Source: Fibrobacteria bacterium
GTDB taxonomy: Bacteria > Fibrobacterota > Fibrobacteria > UBA11236
NCBI GenBank assembly: GCA_021155885.1
Contig: JAJNBB010000005.1
Span: 1-61,177, forward strand
Direction: 5' to 3'
Length of the DNA: 61,177 bases
Below the pieces are notes generated by a model, which saw nothing but the letters and a program-made list of their open reading frames with translations, searched no databases and had not been told where the DNA came from. Positions within the stretch are counted from its first letter, which is position 1, and each line of letters starts with the position of its first letter. A program made the translations under genes and the position numbers. Positions 49,431 through 58,227 of the stretch are shown piece after piece.

Positions 49431-50645
49431 CTAGCGATAATACGTCTTGAATCCCCCGGCGGGGAAGGTCGAGGGGCAGGTGCCGGTGGGGTTATAAGCG
49501 ACGCTCATCTTGTCAGCGCGGTCCATCCTGAGCCACAGCCAGCCGTCGGGCGTGGTAGGCGTGGGGTAGACCTGGTAGCACCATTCCGTCGTGAGGGTTT
49601 CGGGCTTCTTCCAGGTGGCATTGCTCCGCTGAAAACGGATGTCGTTGTTCGGGCCGGTGTGGCCGATCATGATGGTGCTGTCCGGCCCGGTGATGACCTG
49701 CATCGGATCGCCGTAGAATCCCTCCTTGCGCAAGGGGCGCGATCCGGGCGTGAATGCGGAGTCGAACCACCATTGGCCCGCGGGAGTGCCCAGCGAATCG
49801 CGCGAAACGGTGCCGCAGCCGGCTCCGGGATAGGGGATGCCGCCCACGCTGCTGATCAAGTCATAATAGGCGGCCTTCTTCGCCGGCACGAAGAGATCGT
49901 AGGGACAGACCACGTGCAGGATGTTGCTGTTATACGCGAGGTAGCGGGCCTGGTTGGCGAAGCGGTTGACGACGCTGTCGTTCCGCACGATGAAGTCGAA
50001 GGCCGCGAGCCCCCCGGGCGCCGCGGGGACGTACCAGCCGATGGTGTCGCCCGCCCGGAACTCGACGCGGCGGGGCACGATCTCCCAGTTGCTCGAGGGA
50101 TGGACCGTGGTGTCGGACACCTTCTTGATCGAATCGCTCACGTCCTTGACGTGGTAGAACTCCAGGCTTACCCCGCAGTCGGCGTCGAACATCAGCGACC
50201 AGTCGGGGATGTACCCGGTGGTCGGCGCCCCGTCGGGCCGGTAGTGCTTGGAACCCCGCAGGCGCATGGCGACGGGCGCGCGCAAAGGCAGCCGCTGGCC
50301 CGCCTGACCGTCCTTCGGAAAGATGTAGGACCGGCCCACGAGCTCCGTGTTGGCTCCGCCGATGGAGCCTATCTGCGCGACGCCCTTCACCAGCGACGGG
50401 TCGATCAGGTATTCGGTAAAGACGGCCGGATGCGTCGCGCAATTGCGCGGACCGGGAGGGTGGAAGGTCGTGTCCGGGAGCGAGTCCTGGCCGGTGGTGT
50501 CGATGGGAACCGCGCAGAGCGTCGTGTCGGCGAGGCAGGAGTCCGCCGGGCCCGGATCGGCCGCCGTGGGGCCTCCCGAGTCCTTGCAGGCGTAGAACAG
50601 CGCTCCGAGGGCGCACAGGACGAGGACGAGTTTCGGAAGTCTCAT
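49431..50645 (-). CDS. Lipoprotein of unknown function, possibly a degenerate M23-like domain
   Basis: 404 residues. Lipobox LFYAC (Cys 20) followed by an Asp/Ser/Pro-rich linker to about 60. The middle (about 145-235) reads SLMFDADCGVSLEFYHVKDV, then VEFRAGDTIGWYVPA and AAFDFIVRND, the order seen in LytM/M23 domains (hairpin, aGd-IG strand, FDF at the HxH position). The zinc ligands are missing, so if homologous it would be non-catalytic. The C-terminal part (TTEWCYQVYPTPTTPDGWLWLRMD) is unassigned. Several Cys suggest disulfides. Confidence 0.6.
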   Translation of the reverse strand: MRLPKLVLVLCALGALFYACKDSGGPTAADPGPADSCLADTTLCAVPIDTTGQDSLPDTTFHPPGPRNCATHPAVFTEYLIDPSLVKGVAQIGSIGGANTELVGRSYIFPKDGQAGQRLPLRAPVAMRLRGSKHYRPDGAPTTGYIPDWSLMFDADCGVSLEFYHVKDVSDSIKKVSDTTVHPSSNWEIVPRRVEFRAGDTIGWYVPAAPGGLAAFDFIVRNDSVVNRFANQARYLAYNSNILHVVCPYDLFVPAKKAAYYDLISSVGGIPYPGAGCGTVSRDSLGTPAGQWWFDSAFTPGSRPLRKEGFYGDPMQVITGPDSTIMIGHTGPNNDIRFQRSNATWKKPETLTTEWCYQVYPTPTTPDGWLWLRMDRADKMSVAYNPTGTCPSTFPAGGFKTYYR

Positions 50646-50669
50646 GGGCGCCGCGGGGACGGGGAGAGA

Positions 50670-51257
50670 CTAGGTGAGGGTGCCCTTGCTCGACGGCACT
50701 CCCAGAACGCGGCGCGAGGGCGAGACCGCCATCGACAGCGCGCGGGCGAAGGCCTTGAACACGCCCTCGTAGCAATGGTGGGCGTTGGAGCCGCGCAGCA
50801 GGTCGACGTGGAGATTGATGCGCGCGTTCTCGGCCACGCTGTGGAAGAAATGCTCGATCAGCTCGGTGTCGAGGTTCCCGATGCGCGCGGAGGTCACGGG
50901 CACGTTCCACTGGAACGACATGCGCCCTGAAAGGTCGAGGCAGCAGCGCGCCAAAGCCTCGTCCATCGTCACGTAGTAGAACCCGTAACGCTCGATGCCC
51001 TTCTTGTCGCCCACGGCCTGGCGCAGGGCCTCGCCGAAGCAGATGGCGATGTCTTCGGCGCTGTGGTGCATGTCGATGTGGGTGTCGCCCTTGCAAACCA
51101 CCGAAAGCCCCGCGCCGGAATGGGCGCGAAACAGGTCGAGCATGTGGTCGAGGAAGCCCGACCCGGTCTCGATGGAGCCTTCGACGGGGTTGTCCAGGTC
51201 GAGGGTGAGGTCGATCCGGGTTTCCTTGGTCTGACGCGAGAGGGTGGCGGTGCGCAT
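50670..51257 (-). CDS. hisB: Imidazoleglycerol-phosphate dehydratase
   Basis: HisB removes water from imidazole glycerol phosphate in step six of histidine synthesis. The 195 residues (monofunctional form) have the metal-binding repeats FLDHMLDLFRAHSG near 35-48, DMHHSAEDIAICFGEAL near 62-78, EHFFHSVAENARINLH near 137-152 and HHCYEGVFKAFARAL near 161-175. It lies 6 bases after rodZ, a combination with no obvious metabolic link, and 43 kb from hisH/hisF. Confidence 0.97.
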   Translation of the reverse strand: MRTATLSRQTKETRIDLTLDLDNPVEGSIETGSGFLDHMLDLFRAHSGAGLSVVCKGDTHIDMHHSAEDIAICFGEALRQAVGDKKGIERYGFYYVTMDEALARCCLDLSGRMSFQWNVPVTSARIGNLDTELIEHFFHSVAENARINLHVDLLRGSNAHHCYEGVFKAFARALSMAVSPSRRVLGVPSSKGTLT

Positions 51258-51263
51258 GCGATC

Positions 51264-52205
51264 CTAATAGGTGATCGAGGTGCCCGACACCTTGAAGCGC
51301 CGCTTGTCGGGAATCACAACGGTGCCGCCGGCGCTCACTTCGACGCTGTTGCTGTTGCGGGTGATGAAGGTGATGACGTCGTTGTGCTTGACTTCCATGG
51401 ATTGGCCGGGGGCCAAAGTGCGGGAGCTTTCGCGCCGCCCCGCGCGCAGCACGCGCACGTAGACGCTGTCCGAGAGGGCCTGGAGGCGCACCGTGGTGGG
51501 TTCCCGGGCGGGCGGCTCCTTCGGGGTTTCGGCTTCCGGCTCGGGCGCGGTCGCGGCGACGGCCTTCACGGAAGTTTTTTCGGCCTTGGCCGACTTGTCC
51601 GGGGCGGCGGCGGCGGTGTCGAGACGCGGAAGCGTGTCGACGGCCGCGCTGTCCATCGCCAGGGAATCAAGCGCCAGCGAATCGTCGGGCACCGGGTCGA
51701 TGTTGAGAAGCGTGTCGCTGCTCGTCGGCGCGGCCGGTTCGGCTTCCTCGGAGGAGGACGAATTGACCTTGCCCATGATGAGCAGCAAAACGAACAGCAG
51801 GACGGCGAGAAGCAAAATGAAAATCTGCTTGTGGGCCTTGGCGTGGGTCTTCGACTCGTCCTTGTAAGCCGACACCGGCGCGGAAACCGAGGGCTCGGTT
51901 CCGATTTCCGCCGCGTAGGCCGCGAGCACTTCCCTGGAATCGAGGCGCAGGTGGCGCGAGAGGGAGACGAGGAGCGCCCGGATGTACGGGCCGCCGGCGA
52001 GCTTGCCGTAGTCTCCGGCCTCCAGGGCTTCGATCACCGTCGGGGAAACGCGCAGGTCCGCGCCGACCTTCGCCACCGTCAGCCCGGCGCGCACGCGCGC
52101 GTCGCGCAGCATTTGACCCGCCGTGACGCGCCGCGCGCTGGGGCCTTCCCCCGCGCCCGTGTTTTCCGATGGGGTTTCCGATGCCGGGTTTTCCGAGTCT
52201 GCCAT
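51264..52205 (-). CDS. rodZ: RodZ-like cell-shape protein (HTH, membrane anchor, C-terminal beta domain)
   Basis: 313 residues. A disordered N-terminus is followed by the Xre-type HTH (about 27-95; AGQMLRDARVRAGLTVAKVGADLRVSPTVIEALEAGDYGKL and PYIRALLVSLSRHL), one membrane helix (about 127-145; IFILLLAVLLFVLLLIMG), a long Asp/Ser/Ala/Glu-rich linker and a C-terminal DUF4115 beta domain (TVRLQALSDSVYVRVLRAGRRE). RodZ links MreB to the membrane in elongation. It lies between maf and hisB on the minus strand. A GTACATTTCC element lies 25 bases before the ATG. Confidence 0.88.
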   Translation of the reverse strand: MADSENPASETPSENTGAGEGPSARRVTAGQMLRDARVRAGLTVAKVGADLRVSPTVIEALEAGDYGKLAGGPYIRALLVSLSRHLRLDSREVLAAYAAEIGTEPSVSAPVSAYKDESKTHAKAHKQIFILLLAVLLFVLLLIMGKVNSSSSEEAEPAAPTSSDTLLNIDPVPDDSLALDSLAMDSAAVDTLPRLDTAAAAPDKSAKAEKTSVKAVAATAPEPEAETPKEPPAREPTTVRLQALSDSVYVRVLRAGRRESSRTLAPGQSMEVKHNDVITFITRNSNSVEVSAGGTVVIPDKRRFKVSGTSITY

Positions 52206-52230
52206 GAATGCTTCCGCTGCTGGTTTTCAG

Positions 52231-52240
52231 GGAAATGTAC
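52231..52240 (-). promoter_or_regulatory. Candidate -10/-7 element before rodZ
   Basis: On the minus strand GTACATTTCC differs from CTAnnTTTCC only by the first base and lies 25 bases before the rodZ ATG, in the 39-base gap after maf. Confidence 0.35.
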
Positions 52241-52244
52241 TAGT

Positions 52245-52820
52245 TCAACCCTGTTCGTGGGGGGCCAGGAGACGTAAGGTTTTTTGCACCGGGAGCCCCA
52301 TCACATTGAAAAAGCACCCGTCGATTTTTTCCACCAAAAAGGCGCCCCGGCCCTGGATGGCGTAGGACCCGGCCTTGTCCATCGGCTCCCCGCCGCGCAC
52401 GTAGGCTTCGATCTCGGCCGGGGACCGGAGGGCGAAGACCACCTCGGTCCGCTCGGTGGCCGACTCCAGCAGGACGCCCGCCCGGGCGAGGGCCACGCCG
52501 GTATAGACCCGGTGCGCGCGGCCGTTGAGCCCTTGCAGCATCGACACGGCCTCGGCGACGTCCACCGGCTTGCCCAGGACGCGCCCGTCGATCTCCACCA
52601 AGGTGTCCGAGCCGAGGACCAGGGCCTCCGGACGCAGCCGGCTGACCTCCAGGGCCTTCACGCGCGCGAGGGCCTCGGGAATGCCGGCGGCCTCCAGGCC
52701 GGGGGGCGGGGTCTCGTCCGCGTGGGCGGGCAGGATTTCGAAGTCGTAGCCGAGCATCCGGAGAATCTGCTCGCGTCGGGGCGACTGGCTGGCGAGGAGG
52801 AGGGGGTGGGAAAGGGGCAT
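52245..52820 (-). CDS. maf: Maf-family nucleoside triphosphate pyrophosphatase
   Basis: 191 residues starting at the ATG at 52820 (LLLASQSPRREQILRMLGYDF is the diagnostic N-terminus). Further landmarks are VLGSDTLVEIDGRVLGKPVD near 71-90, RAHRVYTGVAL near 103, ESATERTEVVF and DKAGSYAIQGRGAFLVEKIDG near 148-168. Maf proteins hydrolyse dTTP/UTP or modified pyrimidine triphosphates and affect division. An upstream in-frame extension only translates the repeat. It lies in the envelope and cell-shape gene set. Confidence 0.94.
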   Translation of the reverse strand: MPLSHPLLLASQSPRREQILRMLGYDFEILPAHADETPPPGLEAAGIPEALARVKALEVSRLRPEALVLGSDTLVEIDGRVLGKPVDVAEAVSMLQGLNGRAHRVYTGVALARAGVLLESATERTEVVFALRSPAEIEAYVRGGEPMDKAGSYAIQGRGAFLVEKIDGCFFNVMGLPVQKTLRLLAPHEQG

Positions 52821-52824
52821 GGGG

Positions 52825-52834
52825 GGGAAGATAG
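52825..52834 (-). promoter_or_regulatory. Candidate -10/-7 element abutting maf
   Basis: On the minus strand CTATCTTCCC ends 4 bases before the maf ATG at 52820. There is no purine-rich ribosome-binding site; the gap is all C. Confidence 0.45.
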
Positions 52835-52851
52835 CTACGGGGTGTAACCTT

Positions 52852-52957
52852 GTCGTTGTTAGTTGTTGGTTGTTGGAGAGAGTTACAGCGGCCCGGTGGC
52901 CGCTCGAGTAAACGAACCCGATTGCTTCTAACAACCAACAACTGACAACCAACAACC
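52852..52957. repeat. GTTGTTGG-family inverted repeat between lptD and maf
   Basis: Arms at 52852-52876 (GTCGTTGTTAGTTGTTGG) and 52928-52957 (CTAACAACCAACAACTGACAACC), with a 51-base loop containing a GCGGCC-CGGT-GGCCGC hairpin. Reading on the minus strand, it starts 8 bases after the lptD stop and ends 17 bases before the CTATCTTCCC element of maf. Confidence 0.82.
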
Positions 52958-52964
52958 CCTTCCG

Positions 52965-55442
52965 TTACCTCAAACTCCGGCTATCCCGGGTTTCCAGCTT
53001 GATGTCGGGCAGGTCGATGATGCGGATCACGAAGTCCCATCCGGAGGTGACGCCCACGGGATTCCAATGGAAGACCATCTGCCAGCAGTGCAAGGTGCGC
53101 TCGAATCCGAAGGCGTGGCGCGAGAACTCGCCGGTGGTGAAGTTGTACTCGGTGTCGTAGCTCATCTTCCACTCGCGCGTGGGGTTGATTTTGAGCCCGG
53201 CGCTGGCTTGGTGCGTCTTGGTGACCTGGAAGATCTCCGAGGTACCGACGAAGCGTTCGGCCGCGTTGCCTTCGCCGTTGGTGCCGACGCGCGCGGCGCC
53301 GATGGCGATGCCGTAGTTGAAGGAGGCGGACCAGGCGGTGTGCTCGAAGCGGTCGGTGGGCAGGCCGCGGGTGTCGCGCATGCGCAGGCCGGTGCTGAAG
53401 CCGCCCCCGAGCTCGCGTCCCCAGCGCCACCCGAAGTTCCAGCTTTGCAGGATGGGAGAGGTTTCCTCGTTGCGGGCGGCGCTGTCGGCGTAGTCGTCGT
53501 ATACGCGATGGCTGGCGGAGAGCGTGAGCGGAACCGGGAACACGTAGGTCGTGACGCTGCTGGAGAGGTCGGACCAGGGGCGCACCTCGCTCGCGAAATT
53601 GTAGGAGATGGAGCTGTTCTGCGCCAGGACTTTTTCCGCGACGGGTTTTTGCTTCAGCGTATCGCCGCCGGGCTCCACCGTCTTGATGTCCAGGTCGTTC
53701 GAAAGGCCGAATCCCACCGTTTGCTGCTTGGCCTGATAGGCCGTGCCGCCGATTTTCGGGTTGGGAAGAAACGCGGGGTTTGAATCGATCTCGGGGGCGT
53801 AAGTGAGGCTCACCGTGGGGGTGATGGTGTGGCGCGCCGCAGTGATGTGGCCGAGCCACAGGCCGTTCCAGGGCTTATCCTCGGCCTGCGTGATGCCGTA
53901 GATGCGCGTGTCGGCGCTGATGCTGGCGTTCCACGCCGCGAAGTACTGGCCGTAACCTCCGCCCAAGGGATCGACGGCGTTACGGGACGGATCGGCCGGG
54001 TTGCCGGTGCGCTCTCCCGCCGACCAGAGCTGCGAACCGTTCAGCGAGGGAGTCAGATTCACGTATCCCAGGGTATACTTGCCGCTCAGCGAGGCCTGAT
54101 CGGCGTAGTTCGAGTAGGTGTTGGAGTCTCCCGAGGTGGATCCCGTCGCGGGCTTGATTACCTGGTTGACGAGGAGGCTATTGTTGTAGTTCCAGTTCCA
54201 GCTGCGGTACCAGGGTTCCTTGCCGTCGAGCGGCGGGTCATCTTCCGACTCGGGGATGAGCGGGCCCGAGACGGCGAAGGACACGTCGGGGATGTTGCGG
54301 TCGATGTGTTCCTGGGTCAGGTTGTAGTTCTGCAGGAGTCCCACGTTCAGCACGGCCTGGTTCCAGTCGAACTGGCGGCGGTAACCCAGGCTGGCGTTGG
54401 CGGTTTGCTCCAGCGCCTGCTGTTCGTTGAGGGCGTTGTCGCGCGCCACGTTCGCGGAGCTTTGCAGCCGCCCTTCGCCCTTCAGGGTCTGGCGCCCGTC
54501 GGGGGTGAGATTGAGGTCGTTCTTGAAATCGAGGATGCCCGCGGCCTGCGAGGGCTGGAACTCCGGAAGGAAGACCTGCGTGCCGACCATGCCGCTCCAC
54601 ACATAGCGCTTGTTCCATTGGTACAGGGTGTTGAGGTTGGTTTCCTGGAACGTTCCCTCCGAGCCCTCGATGATGTTGGTCGTGGCCTGGAAGTCGTGGT
54701 AATCGCTGAGGGCCCAGTAGTAGCCCAGGTTCTGCAGGTAGTACCCCTGGCTTTGGTCGCCGCCGAACTTGGGCTGGATGATGCCGGAGCGCCGGCCCTT
54801 GCCGAGGGGCACGACGGCCATGGGCAGCACGGCCAGCGGCACGTCGGCGATGTTCAGCACGATCGGGCCCGACAGCACCTTCGATTCGGGTTCGACGATC
54901 ATGCGGCGCGCGTAGAAGTAGTAGTGCTGCTCGGGCTTCTCGTCGCAGGTGGAAAGGTCGCCGCGCGCGATGTAGATGTCGCTGTTGACCTGCCGGCGCA
55001 CCTCGATGCCGTTGAAGGTTTGCCCGTCCTTTTCCGAGGAGCCATAGTAAAGCGTGCCCACGCGGTTCTGGAGGTTGTACCGCATGCGGTAACCGATGAT
55101 GGAGGGGTTCGACGGGTCCTCGATGGTGGGCGCGCCGAAGGCGTCCACCACGTCCTCGTCGGAGTAGTACAGGATGGAGTCGGCCCGGAGCGTGGAGGCC
55201 TTGTATTTCAGGAGCGCGCCGCCCGAAAGGGAGAAGCGGTCGCCCCGGAAGCGGATGCGGGGGGCGCTGTACGTGACCGTGTCGCTTAGCGTGTCGACGG
55301 CGGCGGCCCGCAGGCTGTCGGCCCGCGCGGCCTCCCGGAGCGCGGCGGAATCGACGGGCGGCGGGGGAAGGCGCACGAGGTCCTGGGCGAACAGCGGGAG
55401 CGCCGCGAAGGCGGCCAGGATGAAGGAAAAACGCCACGACAT
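52965..55442 (-). CDS. lptD: LptD/OstA-like outer-membrane LPS-assembly protein
   Basis: 825 residues with a signal peptide (FSFILAAFAALPLFAQ). Residues about 50-180 are an OstA-like beta-jellyroll (VTYSAPRIRFRGDRFSLSGGALLKYKASTLRADSILYYSDEDVVDAFG, split here by repeats of the strand pattern), and from about 190 a large beta-barrel with the conserved PLAVLPMAVVPLGKGRRSGII near 215-235, matching the LptD domain. It would insert LPS or a related glycolipid into the outer leaflet. The start at 55442 was chosen because upstream sequence is repeat-derived. The first half of the barrel is Asn/Gln-rich. Confidence 0.85.
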   Translation of the reverse strand: MSWRFSFILAAFAALPLFAQDLVRLPPPPVDSAALREAARADSLRAAAVDTLSDTVTYSAPRIRFRGDRFSLSGGALLKYKASTLRADSILYYSDEDVVDAFGAPTIEDPSNPSIIGYRMRYNLQNRVGTLYYGSSEKDGQTFNGIEVRRQVNSDIYIARGDLSTCDEKPEQHYYFYARRMIVEPESKVLSGPIVLNIADVPLAVLPMAVVPLGKGRRSGIIQPKFGGDQSQGYYLQNLGYYWALSDYHDFQATTNIIEGSEGTFQETNLNTLYQWNKRYVWSGMVGTQVFLPEFQPSQAAGILDFKNDLNLTPDGRQTLKGEGRLQSSANVARDNALNEQQALEQTANASLGYRRQFDWNQAVLNVGLLQNYNLTQEHIDRNIPDVSFAVSGPLIPESEDDPPLDGKEPWYRSWNWNYNNSLLVNQVIKPATGSTSGDSNTYSNYADQASLSGKYTLGYVNLTPSLNGSQLWSAGERTGNPADPSRNAVDPLGGGYGQYFAAWNASISADTRIYGITQAEDKPWNGLWLGHITAARHTITPTVSLTYAPEIDSNPAFLPNPKIGGTAYQAKQQTVGFGLSNDLDIKTVEPGGDTLKQKPVAEKVLAQNSSISYNFASEVRPWSDLSSSVTTYVFPVPLTLSASHRVYDDYADSAARNEETSPILQSWNFGWRWGRELGGGFSTGLRMRDTRGLPTDRFEHTAWSASFNYGIAIGAARVGTNGEGNAAERFVGTSEIFQVTKTHQASAGLKINPTREWKMSYDTEYNFTTGEFSRHAFGFERTLHCWQMVFHWNPVGVTSGWDFVIRIIDLPDIKLETRDSRSLR

Positions 55443-55450
55443 GCGTGGCG

Positions 55451-55460
55451 GACAAGGTAG
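55451..55460 (-). promoter_or_regulatory. Candidate -10/-7 element abutting lptD
   Basis: On the minus strand CTACCTTGTC ends 8 bases before the lptD ATG at 55442, directly after the CAACC-rich arm of a repeat; no Shine-Dalgarno sequence fits. Confidence 0.42.
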
Positions 55461-55470
55461 AAACGGAGAA

Positions 55471-55558
55471 TGGTTGGGGGTTGATGGTTGGGGGTTGGGG
55501 GTGAAAAACAAAAACCCGGGTCGACCGTTTGCTTCGCTTTTCTCCCAACGCCCAACGG
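55471..55558. repeat. GGTTGGGGGTTG-family inverted repeat before lptD
   Basis: Arm 1 (55471-55501) is TGGTTGGGGGTTGATGG then TTGGGGGTTGGGGG; arm 2 (55541-55558) is CTCCCAACGCCCAACGG. It is a G/C-rich version of the GTTGTTGG family. Half of one (CCCAACCCCCAACCCCC) occurs before bioA at 41168. Confidence 0.65.
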
Positions 55559-55601
55559 CAGGGAACCGACCTGGAAGGAGTTCCCAACCCCGGGCTCTTC
55601 C

Positions 55602-58103
55602 TTAAATCTTCAGCTTCCCCTCGATGCCGAACATGATGAACAGGCCGAGCCCGCGCGTCACGACGGGCTGCAAGGTCCCGTTCGCGCCGTCGGCGGCGCG
55701 CGTCCAGCCGCGGCGGCGCTCGTTGCGTCCGCCCAGCGGGCCGGCCCACGCCTGCTCGAAACCGGAGAAAATGTTGTCGGCCTCGAAGAAGAAGCGCACC
55801 GATTCCAGGGGCCTCCAGGCGCTTTTCAGGTCGAGGTTCACGCGCGCGTCCAGGCGCTGCCGCGAGACCGTGGGGTATTGCGTGTTCGAGTACACCGCCC
55901 GGCGCCCGGTGGTGTTCTGGGCGGCCGGATCCCATAGGCCCCGATACTCGTACAAGGGCGCGCCGTTCTGGGCCCCGTAGGTGATGATGAAGCTCAGCAG
56001 GGAATCCTCGCGCGGCAGGTAGCGCAGGTTGTAGACCAGGTCCAGCGTGCGGTTCGATTCCCACGGCAAGGTCCCGCCGTCGGCGAGGTGGTAGCGGCCC
56101 TGGATCACCGAGGCGTTGACGGCCATGCCGACGTGGTGGCCCGGCAGGTAGTTGAACGTGCCATTGACGCCCTGGACGGTGGAATACCGCGCTTCGCGGG
56201 TTTCCTCATAGTTCCAGAACACCTCCGGAATCGGCAGGGAGGGATCCTTGTAGTAGCGCGAGTACAGGCTCCAGGCGTAGCGCAGCGGGTCGAGGATGAA
56301 CCCGTCGCCCCCCACCTTGGCCTCGACGCTGGGCGTCACCTTGGCGGCCACGTCGTTGAACCCCGTGGGCTCCAGCACGACCGAATGCCGGGCCGCGCCT
56401 TCGACGTACACCTTCTGGCGCTCGGCGAGGCCGTGCGTGTAGCGCACGGACCCCAGGGGAAGAGGCGGGGTGGTCCCGCTCTCGCCTTCGGCGCGCCAGC
56501 CTTCGTAGGCGTAGGCTCCGCCCGCGGAAGCCTCGATCGAGCGTCTCTTGGCGAGGTTCCAGCGGAGGCGGTACAGGGCGTTCGCGAGGACGAGGTCCCG
56601 GTCCACCAAAGTGAGGATGCTGCTGGCGGGCCGGCCGCTGCTCGGGGAGCTGAGGTCCTGATAGCGGCGCGTCTGCCGGGTGTACTCCAGCTCGATCCCG
56701 TACGAGGGCGCGGCCCCGAAGGTCTTTTCGGTGGGAGACCACTGCGTGGAGAGAATGAATTGCTTGTCCTCGCGGCCGTTATTGCCGATGAGGTTGTCCA
56801 CCTCGTTGCCCGAGGCGTGGTACCAGGGCAGGCCGTTGCCGCTCCCGTCGGAGTTGCGGATGGCCGGAGGAAGGGTGTCCCGGTAGGCGTCCTTGTAGTC
56901 GCGGCTCAGGAACGAGAAGCCCCATTCCATGTCGCCGCTTTTCCGGGGCGAAAGGGCCTCGTACGAATAGAGCCAGGCGCCCTGGAACCCCTCGAGCAAG
57001 GTTTGCGGCTCCGATTCCGTTTCATCGGTCGCGACTTCCTGCTGGATCCTGTAGCCGTCGTCCACGATCACCAGGCTGTGGCGGCTATAGGCGCCGGTGG
57101 TGTCGCGCTTGAAGGTGCTGAAGAAAATATCGAGGGAGGTGAACCGCAGCGGATCCTTGATGCCTTCCGCGCAGGTGTTGTCGTCGGCGCAGCCCTCGCC
57201 CCCCGAACCGATGCGCACGTCGCGGGGCGTGGTGAAGAATTCGGTGCCCAGGATTTTCAGCCCGTTGGGGTCGAGGTAGCGCGCGCTGGTGGTGAAGGTG
57301 CGCTCGCCCCAATAGGAGGTCAGGTTCAGTTCGCGGTTCACCGAGCCCAGCACCACGTCTCCGTGGATGGCCTCGGGATCGCCCGGCTTGAGGTCGTAGA
57401 CCAGCGCCGAGGCGTTGCCCTGGTTGACGGGTCCCCGGGCCTGGTTGTCGGCCAGCGTCACCGAGCGCAGCAGGCGGGGGTTCAAGACGCTCTGGTTGCC
57501 CGGAAAGCCGAAGTCGAGGTGACGGAGGCTGGGAATGCGGCTTTTGCCCAGGTAATGGGTGACGTCCTGCGTGCGCGAACCATATACCGAAATGTCGCTG
57601 GTGGACTCGTTCATGCCCGCGATGCCGTGCATTTGCCGCAGGTGATCGTTCAGGTCCATGCGCATGCCCTGGAGCGATTCGAGTTCCTCGATGCTTTGCG
57701 CGTCGCTGGGGTCGATGGCCCGGCGCGGCGCATAGGCGGTTTGCTCGGCGAGCTCCTGCACGTTCGGTTCCATGGCAATGTCCACGTCGACGATGAAGGG
57801 CAGGTCTCCCAGGTTGACTTCCAGGTCGCGGTAGCCATCGCGCCGGAAGACGATGTTGGCCTGGCGGCTGTTCACCGTGATCTCGAAGCGCCCGCTGGCC
57901 TGGGACACCCCCAGTTTGCGGCCGTCGGCCATGCGGATCTCCACCCCGGCGATGGGGGAGCCCCGGCCTTCGTCGACGATGGTTCCCACGACCTCGTAGG
58001 TCTGGGCGGCCGCCGGCGCGGCGAATCCCAAAACCGCCGCCAGAACGAGCAGGGGCGCAAACAGGGGGGCGAATGAAAGTGTCGGGCGCGCCGGAAAAAG
58101 CAA
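55602..58103 (-). CDS. TonB-dependent receptor with N-terminal carboxypeptidase-regulatory-like domain
   Basis: 833 residues, starting at a TTG with GGAG 5 bases upstream. Signal peptide about 1-33 (ending AAPAAAQ). A CarboxypepD_reg-like domain (about 36-112; YEVVGTIVDEGRGSPIAGVEIRMADGRKLGVSQASGRFEI) precedes a plug-like region (LQGMRMDLNDHLRQMHGIAGMNESTSDISVYGSR near 145-178) and a long barrel ending in GLFIMFGIEGKLKI. This SusC-like order is common in the FCB group. The TonB box is not clear. A neighbouring SusD is absent, so the substrate is unknown. Confidence 0.85.
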   Translation of the reverse strand: MLFPARPTLSFAPLFAPLLVLAAVLGFAAPAAAQTYEVVGTIVDEGRGSPIAGVEIRMADGRKLGVSQASGRFEITVNSRQANIVFRRDGYRDLEVNLGDLPFIVDVDIAMEPNVQELAEQTAYAPRRAIDPSDAQSIEELESLQGMRMDLNDHLRQMHGIAGMNESTSDISVYGSRTQDVTHYLGKSRIPSLRHLDFGFPGNQSVLNPRLLRSVTLADNQARGPVNQGNASALVYDLKPGDPEAIHGDVVLGSVNRELNLTSYWGERTFTTSARYLDPNGLKILGTEFFTTPRDVRIGSGGEGCADDNTCAEGIKDPLRFTSLDIFFSTFKRDTTGAYSRHSLVIVDDGYRIQQEVATDETESEPQTLLEGFQGAWLYSYEALSPRKSGDMEWGFSFLSRDYKDAYRDTLPPAIRNSDGSGNGLPWYHASGNEVDNLIGNNGREDKQFILSTQWSPTEKTFGAAPSYGIELEYTRQTRRYQDLSSPSSGRPASSILTLVDRDLVLANALYRLRWNLAKRRSIEASAGGAYAYEGWRAEGESGTTPPLPLGSVRYTHGLAERQKVYVEGAARHSVVLEPTGFNDVAAKVTPSVEAKVGGDGFILDPLRYAWSLYSRYYKDPSLPIPEVFWNYEETREARYSTVQGVNGTFNYLPGHHVGMAVNASVIQGRYHLADGGTLPWESNRTLDLVYNLRYLPREDSLLSFIITYGAQNGAPLYEYRGLWDPAAQNTTGRRAVYSNTQYPTVSRQRLDARVNLDLKSAWRPLESVRFFFEADNIFSGFEQAWAGPLGGRNERRRGWTRAADGANGTLQPVVTRGLGLFIMFGIEGKLKI

Positions 58104-58227
58104 AAGGACTCCGTTTCCAAAGTTTCCGGATTTTAAACCCGGGGGGGCCGCAACAAAGTAGCAAGTCCGCCCCCGCCAAAAAACGCCGGGCTCCCTAAAA
58201 TGGGGGGCGAAATCCCCCGTATCCGTT

